Shown here: one piece after another, positions 16,299 to 24,625 of the stretch
Numbering within the stretch: position 1 is the first letter of the stretch
Layout: every line of letters starts with the position of its first letter
Origin: a candidate division WOR-3 bacterium
GTDB taxonomy: Bacteria > Hydrothermota > Tepidihabitantia > Tepidihabitantales > Tepidihabitantaceae
Length of the DNA stretch: 33,838 nucleotides
Direction: 5' to 3'
NCBI GenBank assembly: GCA_039801365.1
Contig: JBDRUN010000017.1
Span: 1-33,838, forward strand
The notes under the pieces: generated by a model
The model's input: the letters and a program-made list of their open reading frames with translations, nothing else
The model's database searches: none
What the model was told of the DNA's origin: nothing
Position numbers and translations under genes: made by a program

Positions 16299-18518
16299 CT
16301 AGTCTTCTTTCCAAATGGCATAGCGGTACCGGAACTCGGGGCCATCCGTCCAGCTCCTGGCTCGCCAGACAGTAGCCGAGTCCGGCTGGCCGATGCTGTC
16401 GTAGGCCGCGGCCAAGCTGACCATTGCCGGTCCGAAGCTTGGGTCTGAACGCAGCGCACGGTCGAGGTAGATGATTGCTGAGCGGTTCTCTCCCGCGGCC
16501 AGCAGCGTGCTGCCTAGATTGTAGGAAAGCTCCGGTGCTAGGGAGTCGAGCGTAAGGGCCTGGCAGAACTCGGCAATTGCCGAGTCAAGTCGCCCCTCGA
16601 GACGCCACGTCAGACCAAGGTAGTTCGCAACCTCGGCCGAGAACGGGTAGCGACACCTGAGTTCACGTAACTCCCGGCGCGCAGCGTCGAACCTGCCGGC
16701 ATATGCCAGATGCACGGCCAGTTGCTGACGGAAATCAGGTTCGTCAGGCTTGAGCCGAACCGCTTCCTGGAACTCGGCTATTGCCCGATTCAGCTCCCCG
16801 CGACCGGCAAGCACCGTCGCCAGTCGAAAGCGTGCATCCGCAGACTTAGGGTCAAGCTCAACCGCACGGCGCAGCTCAGCCTCTGCCCGGTCAAAGTCGC
16901 CTCTTGCCAGGCTAATGTCAGCAGCGTACACTAACTGCCGGCCCCGAATCCTGGGGTTCGGAAATGCCCGCTGGAGCGCAAATGCGCCGATGCCGGCCAC
17001 GGCCAGGATGCCGAGCACCATCAGGAGCTGTTTCCGGAACCGGCGCAGTCCAGTATCAAACAGCAGTCCGACTAGTACAAGCACAAGTGGCTCAACCATG
17101 AACCGGAACCGGTTGTTCTCGCCGATGTCGGCCGCGTTACCGACCACTGCCACATACAGGATGGTCAAAACCATAACCAGCACGGTCGTTTGCGTTGCGG
17201 CTTCGTCCGACCCCGGCCTTTGCTGACTGAAGCTTACCCTGCAGCCTACGAGCCCGAACACGAGTGCCGAAACAAAAGCGAGTACCGAGAAGAAACCAAT
17301 GTCCGCAAAGTCGTGGCCAGACGCATAGGTCTTGTAGCACGGCGTCGCAATCAGCGTACCTGAGAACACTGCTGTCCAGAACTCAACCAGCGGTCTGACC
17401 CGCAGCCCATTGGGTGCAAGCCAGACAAAGTCACTTGTCGGAAAGAACCAGATTGCCCAGGCTCTGAGTACGCTGCGCAGGTACACCATGGGACGGTGTC
17501 GAATAACGTACATTGCATCGCGTAGATAACGGCCGTAGATGTCAATGAATGCCCGGTTGTGAGCATTCGGACTGCCATCGGCCTTAGTCTCCTGGTCGAG
17601 TATCGGAATACCGGTAACTGGCTGGTCAGGAATGTATGGTCGAAATGACCGAACGCTGCCAAACGGATGCATGAGTGCGAAACGCGAGAGCTTGCCCTCA
17701 TGAACCAAGGTCTGGCGCTCAGCTAGCGGCATCGCCAGAGTCAGCTTTGACAGGCTCGCACCAAGCCAGGTGCTAGTCGTGAACTGGCCAAAGAGTGCCA
17801 AGTTCTTGACATAGACAAAGAGCACAATCATCAGTGGTGCGGCTACGGCACATACCACCTGCTTGCGCCGACCCGGTTGCAACAGAACAAGCAGCCAAGC
17901 CACAAGCAGAAACCAGGCAAGGTGAAACAGGCTCCGGATAAGGACAATCGCGGCAAGCAGCGAGAAAAAGCCAAGCCCGTGCCACACCTGTCCTTTGGCA
18001 AGAAAACGATGAAGGAAGACCGTTGCGAGGACAAGTAGTACGGTGACTGGATAGGTATAGAACAGCCAGTTCTCGTAAAGCACCGTTGCCGGAGATGCCA
18101 CAAACAGTCCGGCCAGCAGCACACTCAGTGCAGGCGACACGCCGAGCCCCAACATCAGTATCACCAGGCCAACCGCAAGGCTCAAGCCCAGCACCAGATA
18201 GACAACGTGCAGCGCCAAACCGTAGTGCTCCGGGAACAGATTCACAACCAACCCCACGAACAAATTGTAAAGCGGCGGCTGGCCGTGGAGGTAGTAGATT
18301 GACTGTAAGAGATTGGTCTTCATCAGCGGAAGGTCAATGAAGTGCATAGCCGCGGGGAATGCACTAGTGTCAAATCGCACGCCGAGCAAGAAGTAGACGA
18401 TTCGGGACCCGACAAAGGCTGCAACAACAGCCAGAATGGCATGACGACCTGGCCAGATGACACCGCGCCCGACTGCGCAGCACCGATTCGCCTTGTTCAG
18501 CGAGAATGTTTCTTGCAT
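16299..18518 (-). CDS. GT-C-like polytopic membrane protein fused to C-terminal TPR array
   Basis: A 739-residue protein. Residues about 20-510 hold a dozen or so hydrophobic segments, with a first periplasmic-type loop containing 'RFDTSAFPAAMHFIDL' and 'HGQPPLYNLFVGL', like the 'HPPLYY' region of GT-C glycosyltransferases that use polyprenyl-phosphate sugars. Residues about 535-739 form about six TPRs (ARGDFDRAEAELRRAVELDP, RGELNRAIAEFQEAVRLKP, AAGENRSAIIYLDRALRSDP). This layout resembles predicted protein- or glycan-glycosylating membrane enzymes with TPR tails. Start choice: ATG at 18518 has GGGGA 4 bases upstream, better than the TTG at 18545. Enzyme activity is inference; no strict catalytic motif can be proven here. 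A decayed peptidase fragment lies directly upstream. Confidence 0.78.
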   Translation of the reverse strand: MQETFSLNKANRCCAVGRGVIWPGRHAILAVVAAFVGSRIVYFLLGVRFDTSAFPAAMHFIDLPLMKTNLLQSIYYLHGQPPLYNLFVGLVVNLFPEHYGLALHVVYLVLGLSLAVGLVILMLGLGVSPALSVLLAGLFVASPATVLYENWLFYTYPVTVLLVLATVFLHRFLAKGQVWHGLGFFSLLAAIVLIRSLFHLAWFLLVAWLLVLLQPGRRKQVVCAVAAPLMIVLFVYVKNLALFGQFTTSTWLGASLSKLTLAMPLAERQTLVHEGKLSRFALMHPFGSVRSFRPYIPDQPVTGIPILDQETKADGSPNAHNRAFIDIYGRYLRDAMYVIRHRPMVYLRSVLRAWAIWFFPTSDFVWLAPNGLRVRPLVEFWTAVFSGTLIATPCYKTYASGHDFADIGFFSVLAFVSALVFGLVGCRVSFSQQRPGSDEAATQTTVLVMVLTILYVAVVGNAADIGENNRFRFMVEPLVLVLVGLLFDTGLRRFRKQLLMVLGILAVAGIGAFALQRAFPNPRIRGRQLVYAADISLARGDFDRAEAELRRAVELDPKSADARFRLATVLAGRGELNRAIAEFQEAVRLKPDEPDFRQQLAVHLAYAGRFDAARRELRELRCRYPFSAEVANYLGLTWRLEGRLDSAIAEFCQALTLDSLAPELSYNLGSTLLAAGENRSAIIYLDRALRSDPSFGPAMVSLAAAYDSIGQPDSATVWRARSWTDGPEFRYRYAIWKED

Positions 18519-18569
18519 CGTTCCCCGCGTTGAAAGTCCCGGCAACTCATCACAAACTCATGCCGCGGC

Positions 18570-18880
18570 TCTGTCAGGACCGACCGCGTCGCCACGGCCG
18601 GATGTTAGGGTCGAAGCGAACGGTGTCAAGCGCTGGCACGGTGCTGGCGATACAGACCTACTCGCCGCAGACACAACCAGCGCGGCTTATCGCAGGTCGA
18701 AGTCGAACCGGCAATGTCAGACTTCGCAAAGATGAGAAGCGTCGGCACAGGCCATTCCCGGTTTCAGAACCATGGCGGGCTTGCCCGGAAATGGCGGATC
18801 GAAGAGAAGTCCTGGGGTGAACGGGCTGCGGCGACCAGTCTGACCGATAGGGCAAATGTGGTGGGAAAAGGGTGTCGCAT
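18570..18880 (-). pseudogene. Decayed 5' end of an M1-type peptidase paralogue
   Basis: The minus strand from the ATG at 18880 translates in pieces that align with the first ~105 residues of the intact M1 peptidase at 31630: 'MRHPFPTTFALSVRLVAAA' against MRYLSLLVVFALLFVSVAE, then after a frameshift 'PPFPGKPAMV', 'HCRFDFDL' against HYRLDFDL, and after a second frameshift 'VCIASTVPALDT' against VCIASNAPSLDT. In-frame stops occur twice (before HCRFDF and before VCIAS). A 16-base stretch, AGGTCTGTATCGCCAG on the minus strand (18644-18659), is identical to 31859-31874. Homology fades at about 18575, and the TPR membrane protein starts 50 bases later, so the rest of the gene is gone. Confidence 0.85.
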
Positions 18881-18978
18881 GTGTTCTCATTGCTGAGTAT
18901 TTCGGCGAGTTAGAATGGCAGAAGCCGGTTTTCAGCCGCCCCACGGAGCGTGGCGCGACGAGCGAACGGCAGGCGTGA

Positions 18979-19006
18979 AAAAAGGGGCCGCCCTAGAGGG
19001 CGGCCC
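18979..19006 (-). terminator. Rho-independent terminator downstream of the aquaporin
   Basis: A perfect 9-bp GC-rich stem (GGGCCGCCC, loop TAGA, GGGCGGCCC at 18985-19006) is followed on the minus strand by CTTTTTTC. It lies about 95 bases past the aquaporin stop codon, in the right direction to end its transcript. Confidence 0.85.
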
Positions 19007-19101
19007 GCGTTGAAGTCCGACAACTAGCCGAGCTTCTTGTGGCGTGACAAGATACGGACAGGACCGCGCCTGTCTAGAAAAGGCACCGTCAGCGCTGACG
19101 C

Positions 19102-19803
19102 TTACGCCGCGGCCGGTTTCTCGCGCACCAGCATCCAGACCAAGGCCGCGATGATACCGCCGATTAAGGGCGCGACGATGAACACCCAGACCTGGGACAA
19201 AGCCTGGCCCCTGACCACAAGCGCCGGGCCCAGACTGCGGGCCGGGTTCACCGACGTGCCGGTGATGGGAATGCCGACCAGGTGAATGAAAACCAGCGCG
19301 AGGCCGATGGCAACCCCGGCAAATCCGGCCGGCGCTTTCTCGCTCGTCGCACCGAACACAACGAAGACGAACAGCGCAGTCAGCACGACCTCGGCCAGAA
19401 ACGCCGCGCCGAGCGGGTACCCGGCCGGCGAGCCAGCGTCAAAACCGTTCTGGCCAAGACCGTTTTCTGCAAGTGAATACCCGGGCAGGCCGGCCGCGAC
19501 CGCGTAGAGTACAAGCGCGGCAAGTACCGTGCCCACGCACTGCGCCACGACGTACATTATGGTGTCAACGACCTTCTGCTTGCCCGCAACCAGCATTGCG
19601 AGCGATATTGCGGGATTGATGTGACATCCGGAAATTGGGCCGATTGCGTAGACCATCGCGAGCACCGCAAGCCCGAACGCAACCGATATGCCGGCGAACC
19701 CGATGTGGCTGCCGGCGATTACCGCGCTGCCGCAGCCGATAAACACCAGGCAGAAAGTCCCGATGAGTTCGGCCAGGTAGCGTTTCCAGCTTCTCTCAGC
19801 CAT
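19102..19803 (-). CDS. aqpZ: Aquaporin Z-like water channel (MIP family)
   Basis: A 233-residue six-helix MIP channel with both NPA boxes: 'GCHINPAISLAML' in the first half and 'TSVNPARSLGPAL' in the second. Selectivity-filter residues agree with AqpZ rather than the glycerol channel GlpF: F in 'SVAFGLAV', H in 'FIHLVGIP', T in 'GTSVNPAR' and the R of NPAR. It should therefore carry water across the inner membrane. There is a longer periplasmic loop around 'YSLAENGLGQNGFDAGSPAG', also typical of AqpZ. The ATG at 19803 has GGGGG upstream; the open frame to 19848 is not needed. It diverges from the flavodoxin-like gene and ends in a strong terminator. Confidence 0.95.
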   Translation of the reverse strand: MAERSWKRYLAELIGTFCLVFIGCGSAVIAGSHIGFAGISVAFGLAVLAMVYAIGPISGCHINPAISLAMLVAGKQKVVDTIMYVVAQCVGTVLAALVLYAVAAGLPGYSLAENGLGQNGFDAGSPAGYPLGAAFLAEVVLTALFVFVVFGATSEKAPAGFAGVAIGLALVFIHLVGIPITGTSVNPARSLGPALVVRGQALSQVWVFIVAPLIGGIIAALVWMLVREKPAAA

Positions 19804-20061
19804 TCTACCCCCTTTTCTCGCTACTTTGGCCTGTGGACTGCGTCCCAAGGCGTGTTCGCATCATCTTCCGCCATTGCAGCGGCCTGTCAAGCACTCTCAG
19901 TGAGCAGTCGGCACGGCTTGATTCCCGTCCGCAGAATTCCTAGAATGCCGCGTGAAGAAGAAACTGCTGCCTGATGGCCGCGGTTTACCGCGCCACCACT
20001 TCACCGCTGGACAAGTAACCCGCCCGGCCATGCTGTGCTCAGAGACAACATAGGAGTGCAA

Positions 20062-20523
20062 TTGAAGAAGGTTATCGTCTACTACTCGAAATACGGCTCA
20101 ACCGAGGACTACGCCCGATGGATCGCAGAAGCGACCGGCGCTGAGCTCGTGCCGTTGGCCAAGGTAGGACAGCTCGACCTTTCGAACTATGACGTCATCG
20201 TATTTGGCTGTCCCTACTACGCCTTCCGCCTGAAGATAGCCAGCTTCGTCAAACAATGGCTGCCGCGCCTCGCGGGCAAGAAGGTCGCCTTCTTTGCGGT
20301 CGGCGGCGAGGACCCGACCAGCCCGAACTGCCGCAAGGTGTACGACAAGACATTCACCGAAGAGGCCCGAGCCGCGATGCGGTTCTGGTATTTTACCGGT
20401 CGCATCACTCTGGCTCGGATGGGGTTCCTCGACCGGCTGGTGATGAAGATAATGAAGGCAAAGGACTACGACCGAACTGACCGCGCCGCCGTCGGGCCAT
20501 TGATCGAATTCATGAACCAGTAG
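20062..20523 (+). CDS. Flavodoxin-domain protein (HemG/flavodoxin_5-like)
   Basis: A 153-residue protein with the flavodoxin fold: 'KKVIVYYSKYGSTEDYARWIA' gives the first strand and FMN-phosphate loop (SKYGSTE), 'YDVIVFGCPYYAFRLKIASFVKQWLP' the second flavin loop, and 'KKVAFFAVGGEDP' the next strand. It resembles the flavodoxin_5 group, which includes HemG-type protoporphyrinogen oxidase. Substrate or electron partner cannot be told from sequence. The most likely start is TTG at 20062, because AGGAG stands at 20052-20056 and the flavodoxin strand begins immediately; a GTG at 20035 is upstream of that site. Confidence 0.85.
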   Translation: MKKVIVYYSKYGSTEDYARWIAEATGAELVPLAKVGQLDLSNYDVIVFGCPYYAFRLKIASFVKQWLPRLAGKKVAFFAVGGEDPTSPNCRKVYDKTFTEEARAAMRFWYFTGRITLARMGFLDRLVMKIMKAKDYDRTDRAAVGPLIEFMNQ

Positions 20524-20712
20524 GCCGCGCCCAGACCTCACAAAGCCAAGGGGCGGTTTGTCCTGCGCCTGTGGTCATTCGGTCGCGTGCCATTTCAGCG
20601 GGGGAAAGTTGTACTCGTTGCAGGGATTGGAGGACCGACCCAGGCCAGGCGCATTGACACCGGTGCCCGGGGGACTAGTATGTTCTGCCTCTGCAGGGGC
20701 AAAGGAGTAACT

Positions 20713-23700
20713 GTGAAGAGATCGCTGGCAGTGCTGATTGCCGTCTGTCTGCCGCTCGTGGCAGGCACGATGACGCAGACGGTCCGTTTCGACCGGTCCG
20801 ACCTGATCATCTCCAAGGACAATAACTATGATGCCGTGAACATCACCGGGTTTCCGGCGCTCTCGCCACCAGGCGAGCCTTTGCTGCCGCTTGTTGTGCA
20901 GTCGCTTGTTATCCCGTCTGGGGCGATTGCTACTGGTGTCGAACTTCTGACCGTAGAATGGGTCGAGCTGCCCGGGACCTACAATATTGGCCCGGCCCAG
21001 CCCGACGTGATACTGCCCAGACCCGGACACGACGAAAAGCCAAGACTCGTCGGGCCAGACCATTCGGTTTACTCATCGGCCGAGCCTTATCCGGCACAGA
21101 CCCTTCGGCTGCTTGCGTCTGGTACGATGGCCGGATACCGCATCGCCAATGTTGAGCTTCGGCCGGTTCAGTACTCGCCTGCAACCGGCCGGGTATGGCT
21201 GGCAACGAAGCTGACCTTTCGCCTGACATACGCCGAGGGCGAACGAGCTGCGGTCGCGACTGAGCGGCAGCGCAACAGGTTCGGACAGGTAGTCAAACGG
21301 CTTGTTGCGAACCCCGAAGATGTAACCCGCTTCGCGCCTGCGGTGCGGCGCAGCACCACCAGTGTCTTGCCGCCCGGCGACTACGACTACGTTGTCGTGA
21401 CCGAGGCGCCGATGGACACTGTTTTCCAGCGTCTTGCCGACTGGAAGACGCTCAAGGGAGTTCCGGGAAAGGTCGTGCTGATTTCCTGGATAAACGCCAA
21501 CTATACCGGCTACGACCTTCAGGAAAAAATCCGTAATTTCATCAAGGACGCCTATGCGACCTGGGGCACACAGTACGTGCTCCTCGGCGGCTCAGGCGAC
21601 TACGCCAACACTGGCCAGAACATATTTCCGACTCGGATGGCCCAGTACGAAGGTAACGGCGCAGAGCCGTGTGACCTGTACTGGGCTGGCCTAGATGGCA
21701 ACTGGGACGCGAATGGCAACCACACCTACGGCGAGATTCCCGATAACGCAGACATGTACTCAGACGTGTATGTCGGCCGGGCATCAGTGTACACCGTGGC
21801 AATGGCTCAGAACTTTGTCAATAAGACCATCAAGTACGAGCAGAGTCCGCCGACCGGGTTCATCAAGCGGATGCTCCTGCCGACCGCGATTCTCTGGTCG
21901 AGCTACGAGGAGCGGCCGATGGTCGAGTCAATCGCACGTCAGGCTTCCAGCCGTGCGTTCCAGATTGGCAGGCTGTACGAGCGCAACGGCACCCTTTCGC
22001 AGGCCGCGGTCTGCGAGTCCTTGAACCGCGGCTGGGGAATGAGCCATTGGGACGGTCATGGCAGCCCGACCGGAATCTACATGGGATCGACCCCGTACTT
22101 CTCCTCAACCAATGCCCAGGCGATGACCAACGGCGACAAGACCGGTGTGGCGGTGGCAATCGCCTGCGACTGCGCGGCTTGGGACCAGGTGTCCGGCGGC
22201 GACTGCTTGGCCGAGCACATGGTCAACCGCGTTGGCGGCGGGTTCATCGCCACGGTAATGAACACGCGCTACGGTTACGGCGCAATCGGTCCGGGCGGCA
22301 ACTACGTGCCCGGTCCTTCGGAACGGCTCGACACCACGCTCTATGCTGGAGTGTTCTACTACGGCATGCCCGCGACCGGCCAGGCACTGGCATATTCCAA
22401 GGCGACTTGGGCGCCGTACGCGGACTCGCTCTACCAGTACGCGCACCAACGGTTCTGTATCTACGACCTGACACTCATCGGCGACCCTGAGACGCCGCTC
22501 TGGACCGCGGAGCCGACTCCGGTGAACGTCGCCCACTCAGGCGTCATCACCATCGGCAACAACGTACCTTACCCAGTCACGGTCACGACCGGTTTCGCGC
22601 CGGTCTGCTCCGCACTCGTGTGTCTCAAGAAACCGGGCGAGGTTGACGTCAAGGGCCGGACCAATTCCTCAGGCCAGGTCACACTCTTTGTCTCGGCGCT
22701 TACGCCCGGGCCGATGACGATGACCGTCAGTGCTCGGGACCACTTCCCGTTTCTTGACACGGTTCAGGTCATCGCTTCGAACCGCTATGTCTCGCATCTG
22801 CGCTCGTGGGTGCTTGACCCGGCTCCGGGCGGGAACAACGACTCAATCCTGAACCCGGGCGAGACTGTTAACATCCCGACTTGGGTCAAGAACTGGGGAC
22901 AGCAGACCGCAATGTCGGTGACCGCAAAGTTCCGCACTGCTGACCCGAATGCCCAGGTAACGGACTCGGCCCGTAGCTTCGGCAACATCGGGGCTGGCGA
23001 CTCGGCGTTCACCGGCGTGCCCGGGTTCGGCCTGCACGTCAATTCCGGCCTGCCCAATGCCTATTCGGTCGCCTGCTCACTTATCTGCCGGGATGCGAAT
23101 GACTCGGTCTGGGTATCACTCCTCTCTTATCAGGTCGGCACCCCGGTGCTTGAAAAGCGCACGCAGACAGTCGTGGACACTGCCCACGGCGGCAACGGCA
23201 ACGGCCGACTCGACCCGAACGAAACGGTTGACCTCGCGGTCTGGATTGCCAACACCGGACTCGGGCACGGTTACAACTGCCGCGGCGTGCTCAAGTCCGG
23301 CGACTCAAGGCTTATCGTGCTCGACTCGACCGCAAGCTATGGCAGGGTGCGTAAAGGCGACAGTGCAACCAACGCCGGCGACTGGTACACAGTCCGGGCC
23401 CAGGCCGGAATCCCGCCCGAGACGCCGCTTGTCTGCACGCTTCGCCTCTACGCTGACGGCGGGTACTCGGTCGTGCGCACATTCAATATCATCGTCGGCG
23501 AGTTCCGCAACATTGACCCGATACCAGACGGCCCGCGGCTGCCTGCCTTGTACTGGGCCTACGACGACAAGGACACCGGGTACACCCATCACCCGCAGTA
23601 CCAGTGGGTCGAAATCCGAAGCCAGGGCACGCAACTCAACTTCTCCCACAACGATGCGGTCATCACTGTGAACCTGCCCACGGGGTTCGGGCCGGTCAAA

Positions 23701-24483
23701 TACTACGGCCAGCGCTTCACCCAGCTTTCGATTTCCGCGGACGGCTGGATTGTACCCGGCAACTACACGACCACGAACTACACCAATACCGGTCTCCCCT
23801 CGACCGCAGCACCGCCCCGGGCAATCTGCGCCAACTGGGACGACCTGTACCCCGGATACTCAAGCCAGGACTATGCCTATTACTATCATGACGCGGCCAA
23901 TCACCGGTTCGTAGTTGAGTTTGATTCGGTCAAGTACTACGACAACTCGATTCGCGACAAGTTTGAGTTCATCTTCTACGACACGACGCTTGCGGCTGGG
24001 GACGGCAACTCGAGGATTCTCGTCCAATACCGGACTGCCAATGGATACACCTCAAGTACCATCGGGCTTCAGGACGGCACCCAGCAGGTCGGGATTCAGT
24101 GTCTGTACGACGGTTCCTATCACAAAGGCTGCGCTGCGATTGCGGCTGGCCGCGCCGTCCTATACACCACTGACCCGCCAAGCCAAGTCGGACTTTCATC
24201 CGAGCCATGGACTGCGCTCGTTGACGTAAGAGGACTTGCACTATGGCCCAATCCGTGCCTTGGTCGAGCAACGGTGAGCTGGAACGTGCCGATTGCCGGC
24301 AGGGTGGAGCTTGCGGTGTACGACGCGTCGGGCCGCGAAGTCAGCCAGATTGTCAGTGACGAACTGGCCGCGGGCCGCCATACCCGGACTTGGGACGGAC
24401 GTGCGCTCGCGCCGGGCGTGTACTTTGTAAAGCTCGATGCGCCGGGCAGCACGCGACGGCAGAAACTGATACTGACCCGCTAG
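20713..24483 (+). CDS. Gingipain-like C25 cysteine peptidase with type IX-like sorting tail
   Basis: A 1256-residue secreted peptidase of family C25. Order: signal peptide (SLAVLIAVCLPLVAG); a gingipain-type propeptide region to about residue 215; the catalytic domain from 'YDYVVVTEAPMDTVFQRLADW' to about residue 605; CARDB- or Ig-like adhesion-type repeats; a beta-rich domain ('FSHNDAVITVNLPTGFG'); and a C-terminal sorting tail ('LWPNPCLGRATVSW', 'YDASGREVSQ', 'LAPGVYFVKL'). The catalytic dyad is H449 in 'HWDGHGSP' and C485 in 'IACDCAAW' (C487 is also present), 36 residues apart, like the gingipain spacing. Start GTG at 20713 has AAAGGAG upstream, although the frame is open from 20587. It stands alone on its strand between a flavodoxin gene and a convergent asnA. 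The specificity is unknown. Confidence 0.93.
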   Translation: MKRSLAVLIAVCLPLVAGTMTQTVRFDRSDLIISKDNNYDAVNITGFPALSPPGEPLLPLVVQSLVIPSGAIATGVELLTVEWVELPGTYNIGPAQPDVILPRPGHDEKPRLVGPDHSVYSSAEPYPAQTLRLLASGTMAGYRIANVELRPVQYSPATGRVWLATKLTFRLTYAEGERAAVATERQRNRFGQVVKRLVANPEDVTRFAPAVRRSTTSVLPPGDYDYVVVTEAPMDTVFQRLADWKTLKGVPGKVVLISWINANYTGYDLQEKIRNFIKDAYATWGTQYVLLGGSGDYANTGQNIFPTRMAQYEGNGAEPCDLYWAGLDGNWDANGNHTYGEIPDNADMYSDVYVGRASVYTVAMAQNFVNKTIKYEQSPPTGFIKRMLLPTAILWSSYEERPMVESIARQASSRAFQIGRLYERNGTLSQAAVCESLNRGWGMSHWDGHGSPTGIYMGSTPYFSSTNAQAMTNGDKTGVAVAIACDCAAWDQVSGGDCLAEHMVNRVGGGFIATVMNTRYGYGAIGPGGNYVPGPSERLDTTLYAGVFYYGMPATGQALAYSKATWAPYADSLYQYAHQRFCIYDLTLIGDPETPLWTAEPTPVNVAHSGVITIGNNVPYPVTVTTGFAPVCSALVCLKKPGEVDVKGRTNSSGQVTLFVSALTPGPMTMTVSARDHFPFLDTVQVIASNRYVSHLRSWVLDPAPGGNNDSILNPGETVNIPTWVKNWGQQTAMSVTAKFRTADPNAQVTDSARSFGNIGAGDSAFTGVPGFGLHVNSGLPNAYSVACSLICRDANDSVWVSLLSYQVGTPVLEKRTQTVVDTAHGGNGNGRLDPNETVDLAVWIANTGLGHGYNCRGVLKSGDSRLIVLDSTASYGRVRKGDSATNAGDWYTVRAQAGIPPETPLVCTLRLYADGGYSVVRTFNIIVGEFRNIDPIPDGPRLPALYWAYDDKDTGYTHHPQYQWVEIRSQGTQLNFSHNDAVITVNLPTGFGPVKYYGQRFTQLSISADGWIVPGNYTTTNYTNTGLPSTAAPPRAICANWDDLYPGYSSQDYAYYYHDAANHRFVVEFDSVKYYDNSIRDKFEFIFYDTTLAAGDGNSRILVQYRTANGYTSSTIGLQDGTQQVGIQCLYDGSYHKGCAAIAAGRAVLYTTDPPSQVGLSSEPWTALVDVRGLALWPNPCLGRATVSWNVPIAGRVELAVYDASGREVSQIVSDELAAGRHTRTWDGRALAPGVYFVKLDAPGSTRRQKLILTR

Positions 24484-24497
24484 GGTCTGGCAGAACA

Positions 24498-24532
24498 AGA
24501 GAGCCGTGGTAGCATCCCTGCCACGGCTCTCT
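24498..24532. terminator. Strong hairpin after the C25 peptidase gene
   Basis: A perfect 12-bp inverted repeat (AGAGAGCCGTGG, 11-base loop, CCACGGCTCTCT) begins 15 bases past the peptidase stop codon. No T run follows on the plus strand, so its action as terminator is likely but not certain. Confidence 0.6.
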
Positions 24533-24581
24533 GCTCATCGGCGCGACGGTAGAGTCGGGCCAGTCGCCTCGCGCCCGATAG

Positions 24582-24605
24582 AAGGGGCGGCTTGCGCCGC
24601 CCCTT
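24582..24605 (-). terminator. Hairpin downstream of asnA
   Basis: A 10-bp GC-rich stem (AAGGGGCGGC, loop TTGC, GCCGCCCCTT) lies 20 bases past the asnA stop on the minus strand, followed by CTATCG with only a short T stretch. Together with the hairpin at 24498-24532 it separates two convergent genes. Confidence 0.6.
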
Positions 24606-24625
24606 GGAAACGACTCGGTCACGTG

